Positions 24,897 through 35,107 of a stretch of 64,000 bases of DNA are shown here, one piece after another. The DNA comes from JBKXSZ01 sp047017005. GTDB lineage: Bacteria; Bacillota; Clostridia; TANB77; CAG-508. Position numbers and translations under genes: made by a program. The stretch's first letter is position 1. Every line of letters begins with the position of its first letter. The stretch covers positions 44,102 to 108,101 of the forward strand of contig JBKXSZ010000002.1 of NCBI GenBank assembly GCA_047017005.1, read 5' to 3'. A model generated the notes under the pieces. That model saw nothing but the letters and a program-made list of their open reading frames with translations, was not told where the DNA came from and made no database searches.

Positions 24897-26720
24897 CTAT
24901 TCAAAGAATCGATTAAAGGCCTCTTCTGAGATTACTTCATTTTCTAGTAAGCTATGTGCTACTGCATGAAGCTTGTCCATATTCTCTGCTAAAATAGCTT
25001 GTGCTTTTTGATAAGCAATTTCTATTATTTTCTTTACTTCTAAGCCAATTTTTTCTTCAATATCTTCTCCATAATAAGATAACATCTGTCCGTTTGTGTC
25101 TCTTTTATATGTTACTGGTCCTAGTGTATCACTCATTCCATAAATGGTTACCATATCTGTTGCGATTTTCGTTGCTACCTCAATATCATTGCTTGCTCCT
25201 GTAGAAATATCATCTAATGCTATTTTTTCGGCAGCTCTTCCTCCTAATAGAGCAATTAGTTTTTCTTCCATTTCGGTTTTGGAAATATAGTATTTATCCT
25301 CACTTGTTCGATACATCGTATAACCACCAGCTACTCCTCTTGGTATAATTGATACCTCTTTTACTCCTTCTTGTGTTGGTAAGAATTTACTAACAATGGC
25401 ATGACCTGCTTCATGATAAGCCGTTAACTTTTTATCTTTTTCGGAAACAATTCGGTTTTTCTTTTCTAGTCCTACTGTTACTTTCTTAATAGCATCTCCT
25501 ATATCTTTTTGGGTAATAGCTTCATGTTTATTTACCGTTGCAATAATAGCAGCCTCATTCATAATATTGGCAAGTTCTGCCCCTGTAAATCCTGCTGTAT
25601 CTTCTGCAACACTTCTAAAAGATACATTATCTGCTATTTTTTTATTCTTACTGTGAATCTGTAATATTTTTTCTCTTCCATTTAAATCTGGTGGTGCAAT
25701 CGTAATTTGCCTATCAAATCTTCCTGGTCTTAATAAAGCTTTATCTAGTAGCTCTGGTCTATTAGTTGCTGCTAAAACGATAATCGTTTGATTTTTTTCA
25801 AATCCATCCATTTCTACTAATAATTGATTTAATGTCTGATTATTCTCTGTCTCTGCTCCTCCTGTGTTATTAGACCTTGTAGAGCCAATTGCATCTACTT
25901 CATCAATAAAGATAATACATGGTGCTTGTTTTTTTGCTCTTTCAAAAAGTCTCCTTACACGAGATGCTCCCATTCCTGCAAACATTTCGATAAACTCAGA
26001 ACCACTTACAGGAATAAATGGTACTTTTGCTTCACCTGCAATTGCTCTTGCAATTAATGTTTTTCCTGTTCCTGGTTTTCCACATAATAGGATTCCCTTT
26101 GGAATCTTTGCTCCCATTTCTTGAAAGCTTTTTGGATTTTTCAAGAAATTAACAACTTCTACAAGTTCTGCTTTTTCTTCTTCTAGACCTGCTACATCAT
26201 CAAAGGTAACTCTATCTTCTGTCTCCTCTGGGTTATATACCTTTCCTTTTGAACTACCTCCCATTAACTGATACCATACAATAATAATCATAGCACCAAT
26301 TAATACAATTGTTACCATTGGGAATACATTTTCCCTAATAGAAACATAAGCGCTTTGTGGCTTTTGAATTAACTCTATATCTTTTCCCTCTGCAATTTTT
26401 TCTTGTACTAATTCCATAAAAGCCTGCATACTTGGAACACTTGCTGTTTTAGGGGCTTTTTCACCTTTTAAAGTAACTTTAATTGCATTTGTTTGTGTTT
26501 CCATTTGTATTTTCTCAATATTTTCTGCATCTATATTTTTAATTAAGTCTGTATAAGATAATTGCTCTTCCTCTTTTTTATTCTTCTGATTATTATTTAC
26601 GAAATAGATTGCTCCAGCAGCTACTATTAACACCACTACTATAATTGCAATTCCCCAATACCATATCTGTCTTTTCTTTTTTTTTGGGTCTTCACGTTTT
26701 TGTCTTTTTCTATTCTTCAT
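24897..26720 (-). CDS. ftsH: ATP-dependent zinc metalloprotease FtsH
   Basis: Membrane-anchored AAA+ protease that degrades membrane and regulatory proteins. It has two membrane helices (about 20-42 and 129-148) around an external loop, Walker A GKPGTGKT (about 215), Walker B IIFIDEVDAIG, the second region of homology with arginine finger (LLRPGRFDRQI) and the zinc site HEAGH (436-440). At 607 residues it is standard; the N-terminus is unusually rich in Lys and Arg. The DUF1189 gene lies upstream with a 20-base gap. Confidence 0.97.
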   Translation of the reverse strand: MKNRKRQKREDPKKKKRQIWYWGIAIIVVVLIVAAGAIYFVNNNQKNKKEEEQLSYTDLIKNIDAENIEKIQMETQTNAIKVTLKGEKAPKTASVPSMQAFMELVQEKIAEGKDIELIQKPQSAYVSIRENVFPMVTIVLIGAMIIIVWYQLMGGSSKGKVYNPEETEDRVTFDDVAGLEEEKAELVEVVNFLKNPKSFQEMGAKIPKGILLCGKPGTGKTLIARAIAGEAKVPFIPVSGSEFIEMFAGMGASRVRRLFERAKKQAPCIIFIDEVDAIGSTRSNNTGGAETENNQTLNQLLVEMDGFEKNQTIIVLAATNRPELLDKALLRPGRFDRQITIAPPDLNGREKILQIHSKNKKIADNVSFRSVAEDTAGFTGAELANIMNEAAIIATVNKHEAITQKDIGDAIKKVTVGLEKKNRIVSEKDKKLTAYHEAGHAIVSKFLPTQEGVKEVSIIPRGVAGGYTMYRTSEDKYYISKTEMEEKLIALLGGRAAEKIALDDISTGASNDIEVATKIATDMVTIYGMSDTLGPVTYKRDTNGQMLSYYGEDIEEKIGLEVKKIIEIAYQKAQAILAENMDKLHAVAHSLLENEVISEEAFNRFFE

Positions 26721-26740
26721 GCTTTTTTCCAGTCTCCTTT

Positions 26741-27940
26741 CTATCCGTTGTCTTTTCCTATTTCTTTCTTTTGAATTAATTCTGGCTGTGGTTGTGTTTC
26801 TTCTTGCTTTGAATTTTCTTTTCTTCCACTTTTCTTAGAAGGTGTTTTTTTGTTTTCCTCCTTTTTTTTCTTTTCCGTTTTCTTTTTTTCTTCTTTCTTA
26901 TGTTCCTTCTTATCCTCCTTTTGCTCAGTCTGCTTTTTTGCTTCCTCTTCTTGTTTTTCTTGTTCTTTTTCCCTACGTTTTTGTTCTTCCTTTTCTTTTT
27001 TTCTCTCTTCTTCTCGTTTCTTCTCTTCTAGTTCTGCTTTTACTCTTTCTTGTTCTTCCAATATTTTCATTAGCTCTACTTGCTGTTTAATCAAATCCGA
27101 TTTAATCATTAATACTGCGGTTACTACATATATCATAGCAATACAGTAGTACATAATATCAAAATATTTCATATAGAATCCAGTTAAAAGATTTACAACC
27201 ACATAAACTGTTCTTAATAAAATTGGTAATGTAAATGCATAAATACTTATTGCGTAACAAGAACTAAATTTCATTTTGAATTTAGATAATATAGCTACTA
27301 AATAGGCAAGTGATGCAAATAGTAACATGTCAATTGCGATAAATGGAATATTTAATACTATATTATAGATTGCAAATACAATAAATAACGTGACATATCC
27401 CATATACATATTTGGACTTTTTAACATCGTAATAAAATCTTGCTTATTTTCAATCTCTGTTATTCCTAATTGATTTACTACATCTGTATAGGTATAGGTA
27501 TTGGCATTGGCTGTTGCTGGCATTTTGATAAGCATTTTATCCCTTAACAAAACAACTCCCGCATCATATGCTTCAATTCTTTTTGTATATTCTGTTATTT
27601 TTTCTGGAGTAACTTCTGATCGTGTATCCATAATTAATATTTGTATTAGATTATTTTCATCTTCTAAAGTAATAGCCTCTTGTTGCTTAATGGCTAAAAC
27701 TCCTTCTTTATATGAAAATTCTGGCATTTCATTTTCCGTATATTGAATAGTGCGATTCATTAACATTGCTACCTTTGCTACTACTCCAATTGTCGTAATA
27801 AGAGAAAATAGCAAAATTAAAATAAGAAAATACCTTACAGCTGTACTAAATTTTTCTGCTGCGAAATTTTCATATTTATCAAAATCTTTTATGGCAAATA
27901 CCATTCTCTTAAAAAATGGTATTTTTTGTTCTTTTTCCAT
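26741..27940 (-). CDS. DUF1189-like membrane protein with long charged tail
   Basis: It starts with KMVFAIKDF-like basic helix residues (PFFKRMVFAIKDFDKYENFA) and a membrane helix (YFLILILLFSLITTIGVVA), then an external domain and four further helices, as in DUF1189 proteins. From about residue 290 on the chain is almost wholly Glu, Lys, Gln and Arg, a coiled coil of ~110 residues in the cytoplasm. Start and stop overlap with alr as TAATG, showing coupling. Function unknown; the operon context is cell wall and membrane quality control. Confidence 0.6.
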   Translation of the reverse strand: MEKEQKIPFFKRMVFAIKDFDKYENFAAEKFSTAVRYFLILILLFSLITTIGVVAKVAMLMNRTIQYTENEMPEFSYKEGVLAIKQQEAITLEDENNLIQILIMDTRSEVTPEKITEYTKRIEAYDAGVVLLRDKMLIKMPATANANTYTYTDVVNQLGITEIENKQDFITMLKSPNMYMGYVTLFIVFAIYNIVLNIPFIAIDMLLFASLAYLVAILSKFKMKFSSCYAISIYAFTLPILLRTVYVVVNLLTGFYMKYFDIMYYCIAMIYVVTAVLMIKSDLIKQQVELMKILEEQERVKAELEEKKREEERKKEKEEQKRREKEQEKQEEEAKKQTEQKEDKKEHKKEEKKKTEKKKKEENKKTPSKKSGRKENSKQEETQPQPELIQKKEIGKDNG

Positions 27941-29061
27941 TAGCGATACTCCCTTCTAATACTACTATCTACATATAGAGGACTAACGTCAAGCATAACT
28001 TCGTCTCCTACTTTTACCTCTTTTCCTGTAATGTCGATAGCGGTATGATACATTCCTAGTCTTCCAATTACATCATATCTTTTTCCTTTAATTGATACTG
28101 TTAATTTTTGTTTTTTGAAAAAGCTTTTTATATCTCCTGATAAATGTCTTAATTTATCTACAAAACGGAACATATCATCATTTGCTCTTACATTAAATCC
28201 ATCGGAATAGCCTGCTGGCACGATAGCAACTGTCGTTTCTTTTTTCGTTTGGTACGAATTGGAATATCCAACATTAAATCCTTTTGGTAGTACTTTTATT
28301 TCTGCAACATTACTTTTTAGTGTTGCCACTCTCTTTAATCCAATTGTGTTTGGTACGGATAGTCTTCCTAAAAAGGCAGAACCAACTCTTACTGCATTTA
28401 AATGCATATATGGGAATTTAAGGAAACTAGAAGAATTACAGATATGTAACATACCTGGTTCAATTCCATTCATTTTTAGTACTTCTATTGTTTTCATAAA
28501 TCGGTCAAATTGTTCCTTTGTCCAAGAATCTTTTGTATAGAAAGCTAGAGAAAAATGAGAGAAGGTTCCTTCTATTTTTATATTGGTAAAAGCTTGAATT
28601 GTATCTATCATTATTTTATAGTCATTATAGACAAATCCATATCTTCCAAAACCAGTGTCAATTTTTAAATGGCATCGAACTACAATATTGTGTTCTTTAG
28701 CAATACGATTTACGGTCTCTCCTGCTATTTTAGAACCAATTGTTAGAATAATATTATTCTCAATTAATAGACTAATTTCTTCTGGAATTGCAGTGGAAGA
28801 AAGCATTAAAATATCTTCTTTAATTCCAGCATCTCTTAGGGCTACTGCTTCTTCTACCGTAGCTACTGCAAAAAAAGAAATTCCGTTATCAATTAAAAAC
28901 TTGGTATATTCTACTAGTCCCAAACCATATCCATTTGCCTTTACAACAGCTATTATTTTCACATTATTTCCTTTATCATCTGGCATATTAGTTTTGGCAT
29001 ATTCTTTAATTTTTTGAATATTATGTTTTAAGTCTTTTTTCTCAATTACTAAACTTTTCAT
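27940..29061 (-). CDS. alr: Alanine racemase
   Basis: PLP enzyme making D-alanine for peptidoglycan. The PLP lysine lies in AVVKANGYGLG (about residue 40), and the family landmarks LKIDTGFGRYGF, HFSLAFY (usually HF..AD) and GRLGMYHTAID, with the C-terminal beta-domain and its catalytic Tyr region (VGYSNSYQT), are present. 373 residues is full length. Its stop overlaps the DUF1189 start, and the FemX-like gene lies 29 bases upstream; the run femX-alr-DUF1189-ftsH looks like one operon. Confidence 0.92.
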   Translation of the reverse strand: MKSLVIEKKDLKHNIQKIKEYAKTNMPDDKGNNVKIIAVVKANGYGLGLVEYTKFLIDNGISFFAVATVEEAVALRDAGIKEDILMLSSTAIPEEISLLIENNIILTIGSKIAGETVNRIAKEHNIVVRCHLKIDTGFGRYGFVYNDYKIMIDTIQAFTNIKIEGTFSHFSLAFYTKDSWTKEQFDRFMKTIEVLKMNGIEPGMLHICNSSSFLKFPYMHLNAVRVGSAFLGRLSVPNTIGLKRVATLKSNVAEIKVLPKGFNVGYSNSYQTKKETTVAIVPAGYSDGFNVRANDDMFRFVDKLRHLSGDIKSFFKKQKLTVSIKGKRYDVIGRLGMYHTAIDITGKEVKVGDEVMLDVSPLYVDSSIRREYR

Positions 29062-29090
29062 TTTCCCACCTATATTACTTCTTTTATCTT

Positions 29091-30161
29091 TTATTTTTTC
29101 TTTTTCATTGTTCTTAAAAAGCCTCTTAGTTTTCGGAATGTTCTTTCCGAGAATATATATAGTTTATATACAAATGGTTTGAAAGGAATGTATACTTCCC
29201 CTATAAATTCTGTGAATTCTGCTCCAAATCCTTTTTTAAAACGATATAAACCATATTGTGGATGATTCTCATCAACCACTCCTGAAACACCTCTTAAATC
29301 ATAGACATCCATTTTTTTGGCAATAGCAACTTTTATCATTTCCCATTGTAATAAATAGTTTGGCATTACATTACGATGAGCATTACTGCTTGCTCCATAT
29401 AAATACCATGCTTTATTTCCATATAGTATTTCTATTACTCCTGAAATAGGTTGTCCTTCGTAATCGGCCATTAATAGCTTACAATGTTTAGGGCCTAAGG
29501 AATCATATAACTTTTCAAAATAGGCAAGTGGCCTTATAATAAATCCATCTCTTGCACCTGTTTCTACCATAATACGATGAAAATCTTTTAAATCTTCCTT
29601 AGTTCCTTCTCTTACGGTTACTCCCTTTTTAGTTGCTAATCTTACATTATATCTTGTTTTAGAATGAAAACCTGCAAAAATTTCATCTTCCGTTTTTCCC
29701 TTAATATCTAATCGAAATACATATCTTGGTTGAATTTCATCACGAAAGTCTTTAGCGTTGTCTTTTATTTTATAGCCTAAATTCTCCATGATCTTTCTAA
29801 ATTCGGTATCTTCACTCTTTATATCTGGTTCTATCTTTAATACCATAGCATTATACTTTTTAGCTAGTACCTTAGCACCTTCTGTTAATTGTTTTAATAC
29901 AGTTTCGTCATGAATATCACTTACTGGTCCTCTAGAAGAATACATCAAATATCCGAAAATTGGCATTTTACGTACTAAAACGCTTAAAGAACCAATGATA
30001 TTTTTATTTTCATCCTCTGCTAAAATCACTTCATTTTTCCAGTTATCATTCTTTACTTCTCCCCATTCTAAGGATTGCTGAAAATTACATCTATCATGGC
30101 TTTCTAAAAATTGTGTATATAACTCTTTGTCTTTTTCTTCTAATATTCTCAAAAAAATCAT
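29091..30161 (-). CDS. FemAB/FemX-family peptidoglycan interpeptide-bridge transferase
   Basis: Transfers an amino acid from aminoacyl-tRNA onto the lipid II stem peptide. Double GNAT fold: CNFQQSLEWGEVK near the start, YLMYSSRGPV, then the Fem landmarks FHSKTRYNVRLATKKGV and AWYLYGASSNAHRNVMPNYLLQWEMI. 356 residues is typical. The ATG at 30161 touches the GGAGG site; a TTG four codons later (RILEEKDKEL) is better spaced and may be the true start. Which residue it adds cannot be told. Next to alr, fitting wall synthesis. Confidence 0.88.
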   Translation of the reverse strand: MIFLRILEEKDKELYTQFLESHDRCNFQQSLEWGEVKNDNWKNEVILAEDENKNIIGSLSVLVRKMPIFGYLMYSSRGPVSDIHDETVLKQLTEGAKVLAKKYNAMVLKIEPDIKSEDTEFRKIMENLGYKIKDNAKDFRDEIQPRYVFRLDIKGKTEDEIFAGFHSKTRYNVRLATKKGVTVREGTKEDLKDFHRIMVETGARDGFIIRPLAYFEKLYDSLGPKHCKLLMADYEGQPISGVIEILYGNKAWYLYGASSNAHRNVMPNYLLQWEMIKVAIAKKMDVYDLRGVSGVVDENHPQYGLYRFKKGFGAEFTEFIGEVYIPFKPFVYKLYIFSERTFRKLRGFLRTMKKKK

Positions 30162-30270
30162 TCCTCCTAAATGTTAGTATTACCTTTATCGTTATATTTT
30201 ACACTAAAAGAACTTTTTTTACAATAGAAAACAGACAACATTTCCATTCGTATTTGACGCGTAAAATAGA

Positions 30271-30301
30271 AAAAGAACTAGGAATTTCTCCTAGCTCTTT
30301 T
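30271..30301. terminator. Hairpin terminator
   Basis: AAAAGAACTAGGA and TCCTAGCTCTTTT pair around AATTTC, with A's before and T's after. It lies in the 300-base gap between the FemX-like gene and the small gene at 30461; the gap shows no other feature. Confidence 0.6.
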
Positions 30302-30460
30302 GATAGTGTTCACCATATACTTCAATAGCAGTTGCTATTATACTATTTAGTTGCTCATGGCTTTATGTACTATTTTCACAAACCCAGTCTAAATAGTATT
30401 TCTATTTCTCCGTTAGCATTTTTCTTTGTTGTCTAAAAAATAGAAGGGAATTTCTCCCTT

Positions 30461-30841
30461 CTATGCTAATATGTTCGGTTCTTTCTCCCATTCCATTTCT
30501 TCTATAACTTCTTTCAACAACTCTGCAATTGAAATCTCAATTACCTTAAGTTTATCTATCTTTACTGCTTGCATAAAGATTTTATAATACTCTTCATTTG
30601 ATAGTATTTGGTCCGCTTTTCCTAGGCTTTTTTCAATTCTCCTAAGAGCAAAAAGGATTTTCTTTTTTGCAGCCTTTAATTCCGTTTTCTCTTCATTTAT
30701 ACCCTTTATTGACGTTGTTACAAAAGCTTTGGTTAGTTTTTGTTCTTCCTCATCCAGCTGTTCAAAATCCTCCAAACATATGTCTAGTCCTTTGATAATT
30801 CCCTCAAGGACATCTAATACTTCTTCACTTAATTTCAACAT
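30461..30841 (-). CDS. Hypothetical all-helical acidic protein
   Basis: 126 residues, predicted helical throughout, rich in Glu, Lys, Leu and Ile, with no membrane segment or recognisable motif. It starts after an AGGAGG site. A hairpin (AGAAGGGA / TCCCTTCT, 30442-30460) abuts the stop. cysS lies upstream on the same strand with about 110 bases between. Not recognised. Confidence 0.6.
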   Translation of the reverse strand: MLKLSEEVLDVLEGIIKGLDICLEDFEQLDEEEQKLTKAFVTTSIKGINEEKTELKAAKKKILFALRRIEKSLGKADQILSNEEYYKIFMQAVKIDKLKVIEISIAELLKEVIEEMEWEKEPNILA

Positions 30842-30952
30842 TTTTATTCCTCCTGTCTTCTCCTCTTGCTTATGTAAAATTAAATGGTAAGCTATTTATA
30901 TTATAACTCACCGTTTAGTTTATGTCAACTTTGTATTTCTATTTGTAATCTT

Positions 30953-32347
30953 TTATAGTTTTTCTACAGTCATTCCCTCTTTAGTATCCTTTACAAGATA
31001 TCCTCTTTCTCTCAATTCATCTCTTAGCCTATCTGATTCTGTCCAATTTTTATTTTCTCTTGCTGCTGTTCTTTCTTCTAATATTTTCTTAATTTCTTCT
31101 GGTAATTTAATCCCCTCTTCTTTTTCTTCTGGCTTTTCTGTTATTCTTAATCCCATTACCGTATCCATTTTCTCTAATAGCTCAGCAGCCTTTTTGGATT
31201 TCTGAGGTAGTCTTATGACTTCCCATACATAACTCATTGCTTTTGGCATATTTAAGTCATCATTAATTGCTTTATGGAACTTTTCTTCATATTCCGTTAA
31301 TATTGTTTCTTCTATCTGTTCTGTTCCGTTTTTATGTTTTAAATATCCTTCTCTTAAACGCATTAAAGACTTATTTGCAGCATCAATTGCTTTCCATGTA
31401 AAGTTTATTTTTTTACGATAATCGGAAGAATAGCAAAATACACGATAAGCTAGTGGGTCATATCCACGTTTTACAATGTCTTCTACTAGATACACATTTC
31501 CTAAGCTCTTTGACATTTTTCCGCCGTCTATTAATAGAAATTCTCCATGCATCCAGAATCTAGCAGGTACTTTCCCTGTTAATCCTTTGCTTTGTGCAAT
31601 TTCATTTTCATGGTGAGTTGGAATTAAATCGACTCCCCCTGTATGGATATCAAATACTTCTCCTAGATATTTATTACTCATGGTAGAACATTCAATATGC
31701 CATCCTGGATAGCATAGACCCCAAGGACTATCCCATTTTTGAATATGATTTTTGGGAGCTTTTATCCAAAGGGCAAAGTCATGTGGATTTCTCTTTTCTT
31801 CATCTACTTCTACTCTTGCACCTGCTTTTTGATCTTCTAGATTTAGATTAGATAAAATAGGGTACTTATCTAATTTTGAAATATCAAAATAAATAGCAGT
31901 CGAAGTTTCGTAAGCATATCCTTTTTCTACTAATCCTTCTACAAAATGGAGCATATCTTGAATATGGTCCGTTGCTTTACAAATGATTTCAGGTTTCTCT
32001 ACATTTAACCTTTCTAAGTCCATGAAAAAACGTTCTGTATAGTAATTTGCTATCTCTAATGGAGTTTTTCCTTCTTCTTTTGCAGATTTCTCCATTTTAT
32101 CTTCCCCATCATCACCATCTGAGACTAAATGTCCCACATCCGTTATATTCATTGCATGTTTTAAAGTATATCCGTTGTATCGTAATACTCTTCTTAATAC
32201 ATCTTGAAATATATTGGTTCTCATATTTCCAATGGTGGCATCTTTATATACAGTTGGTCCACAAGAATAGATTCTTACTTCATTTCCTTCTAAAGGGGTG
32301 AATGTTTCTTTTTTTCTGGTTAATGTGTTATAAAATTTTAATTCCAT
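30953..32347 (-). CDS. cysS: Cysteinyl-tRNA synthetase
   Basis: Class I synthetase charging tRNA-Cys. The zinc and cysteine-binding Cys is in YSCGPTVYKD; further zinc ligands lie in GWHIECSTMS and HHENEIAQS. KMSKSLGN is the KMSKS motif. The HIGH motif reads TIGN here (DATIGNMRTNIFQDVLRR), with Thr in place of the first His. 464 residues is standard. AGGAGG-like site upstream. A hairpin (32380-32409) separates it from the penicillin-binding protein gene. Confidence 0.95.
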   Translation of the reverse strand: MELKFYNTLTRKKETFTPLEGNEVRIYSCGPTVYKDATIGNMRTNIFQDVLRRVLRYNGYTLKHAMNITDVGHLVSDGDDGEDKMEKSAKEEGKTPLEIANYYTERFFMDLERLNVEKPEIICKATDHIQDMLHFVEGLVEKGYAYETSTAIYFDISKLDKYPILSNLNLEDQKAGARVEVDEEKRNPHDFALWIKAPKNHIQKWDSPWGLCYPGWHIECSTMSNKYLGEVFDIHTGGVDLIPTHHENEIAQSKGLTGKVPARFWMHGEFLLIDGGKMSKSLGNVYLVEDIVKRGYDPLAYRVFCYSSDYRKKINFTWKAIDAANKSLMRLREGYLKHKNGTEQIEETILTEYEEKFHKAINDDLNMPKAMSYVWEVIRLPQKSKKAAELLEKMDTVMGLRITEKPEEKEEGIKLPEEIKKILEERTAARENKNWTESDRLRDELRERGYLVKDTKEGMTVEKL

Positions 32348-32433
32348 TTTCTCACTTCCTCCTTATCTTAGATACGAATATATAGGGAGAGGATAATTTC
32401 TCCCTATATATCTTTATTCTTCTTTTTTTTGTT

Positions 32434-34968
32434 TTATTCTGTTGTGTTTGGCACATTATTTGCCTCTGGCTTTTCTGGTTTATCCGTTGTATTATTTTCT
32501 GGCTTTGTTGTATTCGTATTTCCGCCATCTACTGTATTATTTACCGGTTTATCAATTGTATTATTTCCTGGTTTACTTGTGTTGGTATTTGGTTCTTCTT
32601 TCGGTTTCTCTTCTGGTTTCTCCTCTGGTTTTGTATGAATTGTACAATGGTCTGTTACAATATCAAATTTTCCGCCGTAGTCTGTATCCCATTTTGCTTT
32701 TTGTTCTTTTTCTGGTTTTGCGGTATAAGTTCTTTCCTCTGTTTCTGGGCAATATTCATTTGCTATTTTTCCAGTTGTTTTACAAATAGTTAATGTAATA
32801 TGTCCTTCACATTTTTTCGTTGGCTGTGTTCCTTTTACAAATACTTCTGTATAGGTATCTGAGCATTTATCTGTCGCAAGCATTCCAGACTTTTTACAAA
32901 TAGTAGCTGTTACAATTCCAGCCGGTCTTTCAAAGCTTGCTTTATCTAATCCTTTATGAATATCCTTCATAATGTTAGACCAAATTAAACCTGCAGGGTT
33001 TGTTCCAGACCATTTTACTTCTTCTAGTTGGTCATATCCAAACCAAGTAGCTGCTGTATAATATGGAGTAAATCCGCATAACCATCTATCGTTATTGCTA
33101 TTAGTTGTACCTGTTTTGGCTGCTACATCCATTCCTGATATCTTACAATATGTCGCAGTACCACTTAATACTGGTTGTGTTAAAATGCTCTTTACAACAT
33201 AGGCAGATTCTTCTGAAAATACTCTTCTCTTTTCTTGCTTTGGTTCTAGTATTGTATTTCCTTTCATATCCGTTACTTTTGTATAGAAGGTTGGAGTAAT
33301 ATATTCACCATCGTTTGCTATGGTTGCATATGCTCCTGCTACTTCAAGTGGGCTAATACCATCAGAGATACCTCCAATTGCCAGTGGTAAAGATTCATCA
33401 TCTTTCTTTTTATCTTCTCCATGTTTATATAGACTGGTTACTCCCATCTTTCTTAAATAATCGATGGATTTTCCTGGTGTTAATTCTGTCATAATCTTTA
33501 ATGGTACCATGTTTTGTGAATATCCAATGGCATCACGAACCGTAATCAATCCTCTATATTTATCATTATCATTTTTAGGTGTATAACTTCCAAATTTTGT
33601 TTTGGAATCATCATATACTGTTCCTGCTGTAATAATCTTTTCTTGAATTGCTGGTGCTATTGTTGAAATTGGTTTCATTGCAGAACCTGTCTGTCTCGTT
33701 GATTGTGTTGCTCTATTTAGGTTTCCAGATACTGTTTTTTCTCCTAGTCCACCAACAGTTCCTACTACATTTCCTGTTTTATGGTCGATGATTACCATTG
33801 CAGATTGTGTATGGTCATTAATTAGATTTCCATCTTTATCTTTTTGACGGCCTTTTTTGATGTAGGTGTCTTTTTCATATTCTTCTTCCATTCTATTCTG
33901 AATGCTAGAGTCTTGGGTAGAGTGAATAATGAATCCATTACTTTCGATATATGTTTTTGCATATTCTCTATCCATTTCTTTTTCTTCTACTAACTGATTA
34001 ATAATTTGATTAATAGCCGCTTCTGTATGGTAAGAATATACTTGTTCTGCAATTTCTCCTTTTTGGAAAGCTAAGCCATCTTCTACTTCTTGTACTGCTT
34101 CGGTATATTGTGCTTCATCTATTTTTCCTAATTCTTTCATCTTACCTAGAACAGTTTTGGTTCTTGTTTTTATTTTATCAGTATTTGGTTCTTCTTTAAA
34201 TGGGTCATAGGTATTTGGAGTATGGGTTATTCCCGCAATATACGCAGATTGTGCTAAAGATAATTCATTTGCTGGCTTTGCGAAATAGTATTGAGCAGCC
34301 ATCTCTACTCCACATATATTTTTACCTCCACCTCCTAAATAGATGGTATTTAAATAACTTTGTAAGATTTCATCTTTGGATAACATTCTTTCCGCTTTAT
34401 ATGCCATACACATTTCTTTAATTTTACGAATTGGACTATCTCTTTTGTCATTTGTTTTATTCTTAACTAATTGTTGTGTAATGGTACTTCCACCAAAAGA
34501 AGATTTCCCAAAGTGTGTTATATATGTTACCGTTGCACCTAAAGTTCTCTTAATATCTACACCATGATGTTCATAGAATCTTTCATCCTCTATTGAAACA
34601 AAAGCCTTTGGAAGGTATTCTCCCATTTCCGATAAATTGACTACTTTACGATTTTCATTACTATTTAAAACAGTAATCGTCTCTCCATCAATATCTTGTA
34701 CTACTGAATTTGAAGTTCCTAATAGCAGTTCTGCTTTTGTTATATTACTTCCAAAGAAGAAGATACCAGCTACTACTCCTACTCCTACAATCACTAATAA
34801 GGCAAAGAGAATAAGGCATATTTTTAAAATCTTTTTACGCATTGGATGATTTCCATTGCCTTTTGTCTTACCTTTTTTCTTTCCCGTTTTTTTACTAGTT
34901 CCTTCTCTTTTCACTTTATATTTTTTTGTCTTATCATCTACACTATGTCTACTTTCCTTTGTTCCCAC
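32434..34968 (-). CDS. Class A penicillin-binding protein (PBP1A-like)
   Basis: Bifunctional peptidoglycan glycosyltransferase/transpeptidase. A basic cytoplasmic head and one membrane helix (ICLILFALLVIVGVGVVAGIFF) lead to the GT51 domain with FVSIEDERFYEHHGVD and GGSTITQQLVKN. The transpeptidase has GSAMKP (SxxK), YSQN (SxN) and AKTGTT (KTG). The C-terminal ~170 residues are an extracellular tail with two Cys-pair modules (TICKKSGMLA..KC, TICKTTGKIANEYC), then a Pro/Asn/Thr/Lys-rich stretch. An IS30 element has inserted about 125 bases upstream of its start. Confidence 0.93.
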   Translation of the reverse strand: MGTKESRHSVDDKTKKYKVKREGTSKKTGKKKGKTKGNGNHPMRKKILKICLILFALLVIVGVGVVAGIFFFGSNITKAELLLGTSNSVVQDIDGETITVLNSNENRKVVNLSEMGEYLPKAFVSIEDERFYEHHGVDIKRTLGATVTYITHFGKSSFGGSTITQQLVKNKTNDKRDSPIRKIKEMCMAYKAERMLSKDEILQSYLNTIYLGGGGKNICGVEMAAQYYFAKPANELSLAQSAYIAGITHTPNTYDPFKEEPNTDKIKTRTKTVLGKMKELGKIDEAQYTEAVQEVEDGLAFQKGEIAEQVYSYHTEAAINQIINQLVEEKEMDREYAKTYIESNGFIIHSTQDSSIQNRMEEEYEKDTYIKKGRQKDKDGNLINDHTQSAMVIIDHKTGNVVGTVGGLGEKTVSGNLNRATQSTRQTGSAMKPISTIAPAIQEKIITAGTVYDDSKTKFGSYTPKNDNDKYRGLITVRDAIGYSQNMVPLKIMTELTPGKSIDYLRKMGVTSLYKHGEDKKKDDESLPLAIGGISDGISPLEVAGAYATIANDGEYITPTFYTKVTDMKGNTILEPKQEKRRVFSEESAYVVKSILTQPVLSGTATYCKISGMDVAAKTGTTNSNNDRWLCGFTPYYTAATWFGYDQLEEVKWSGTNPAGLIWSNIMKDIHKGLDKASFERPAGIVTATICKKSGMLATDKCSDTYTEVFVKGTQPTKKCEGHITLTICKTTGKIANEYCPETEERTYTAKPEKEQKAKWDTDYGGKFDIVTDHCTIHTKPEEKPEEKPKEEPNTNTSKPGNNTIDKPVNNTVDGGNTNTTKPENNTTDKPEKPEANNVPNTTE

Positions 34969-35093
34969 TTTAATCCTCCTTAAGCCAATAAACTGACTTC
35001 GTTTGTATTTTAGTGTTTTGCAGTTTTTTATAATGATATTTTCATTATATTATAAATTACCAAAAAGATAAAGTCTTTTAATAAAAATTTAAT

Positions 35094-35107
35094 GTTTCTG
35101 TAATAAT
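35094..35107. repeat. Left direct repeat flanking the IS30-type element
   Basis: GTTTCTGTAATAAT, identical to 36765-36778 on the other side of the element. Confidence 0.75.

Noticed and set aside
26842..27149. Long + strand Phe/Ser-rich frames opposite the DUF1189 gene
   Set aside because: They are mirror images of the Glu/Lys-rich coiled-coil tail, with no start signals.
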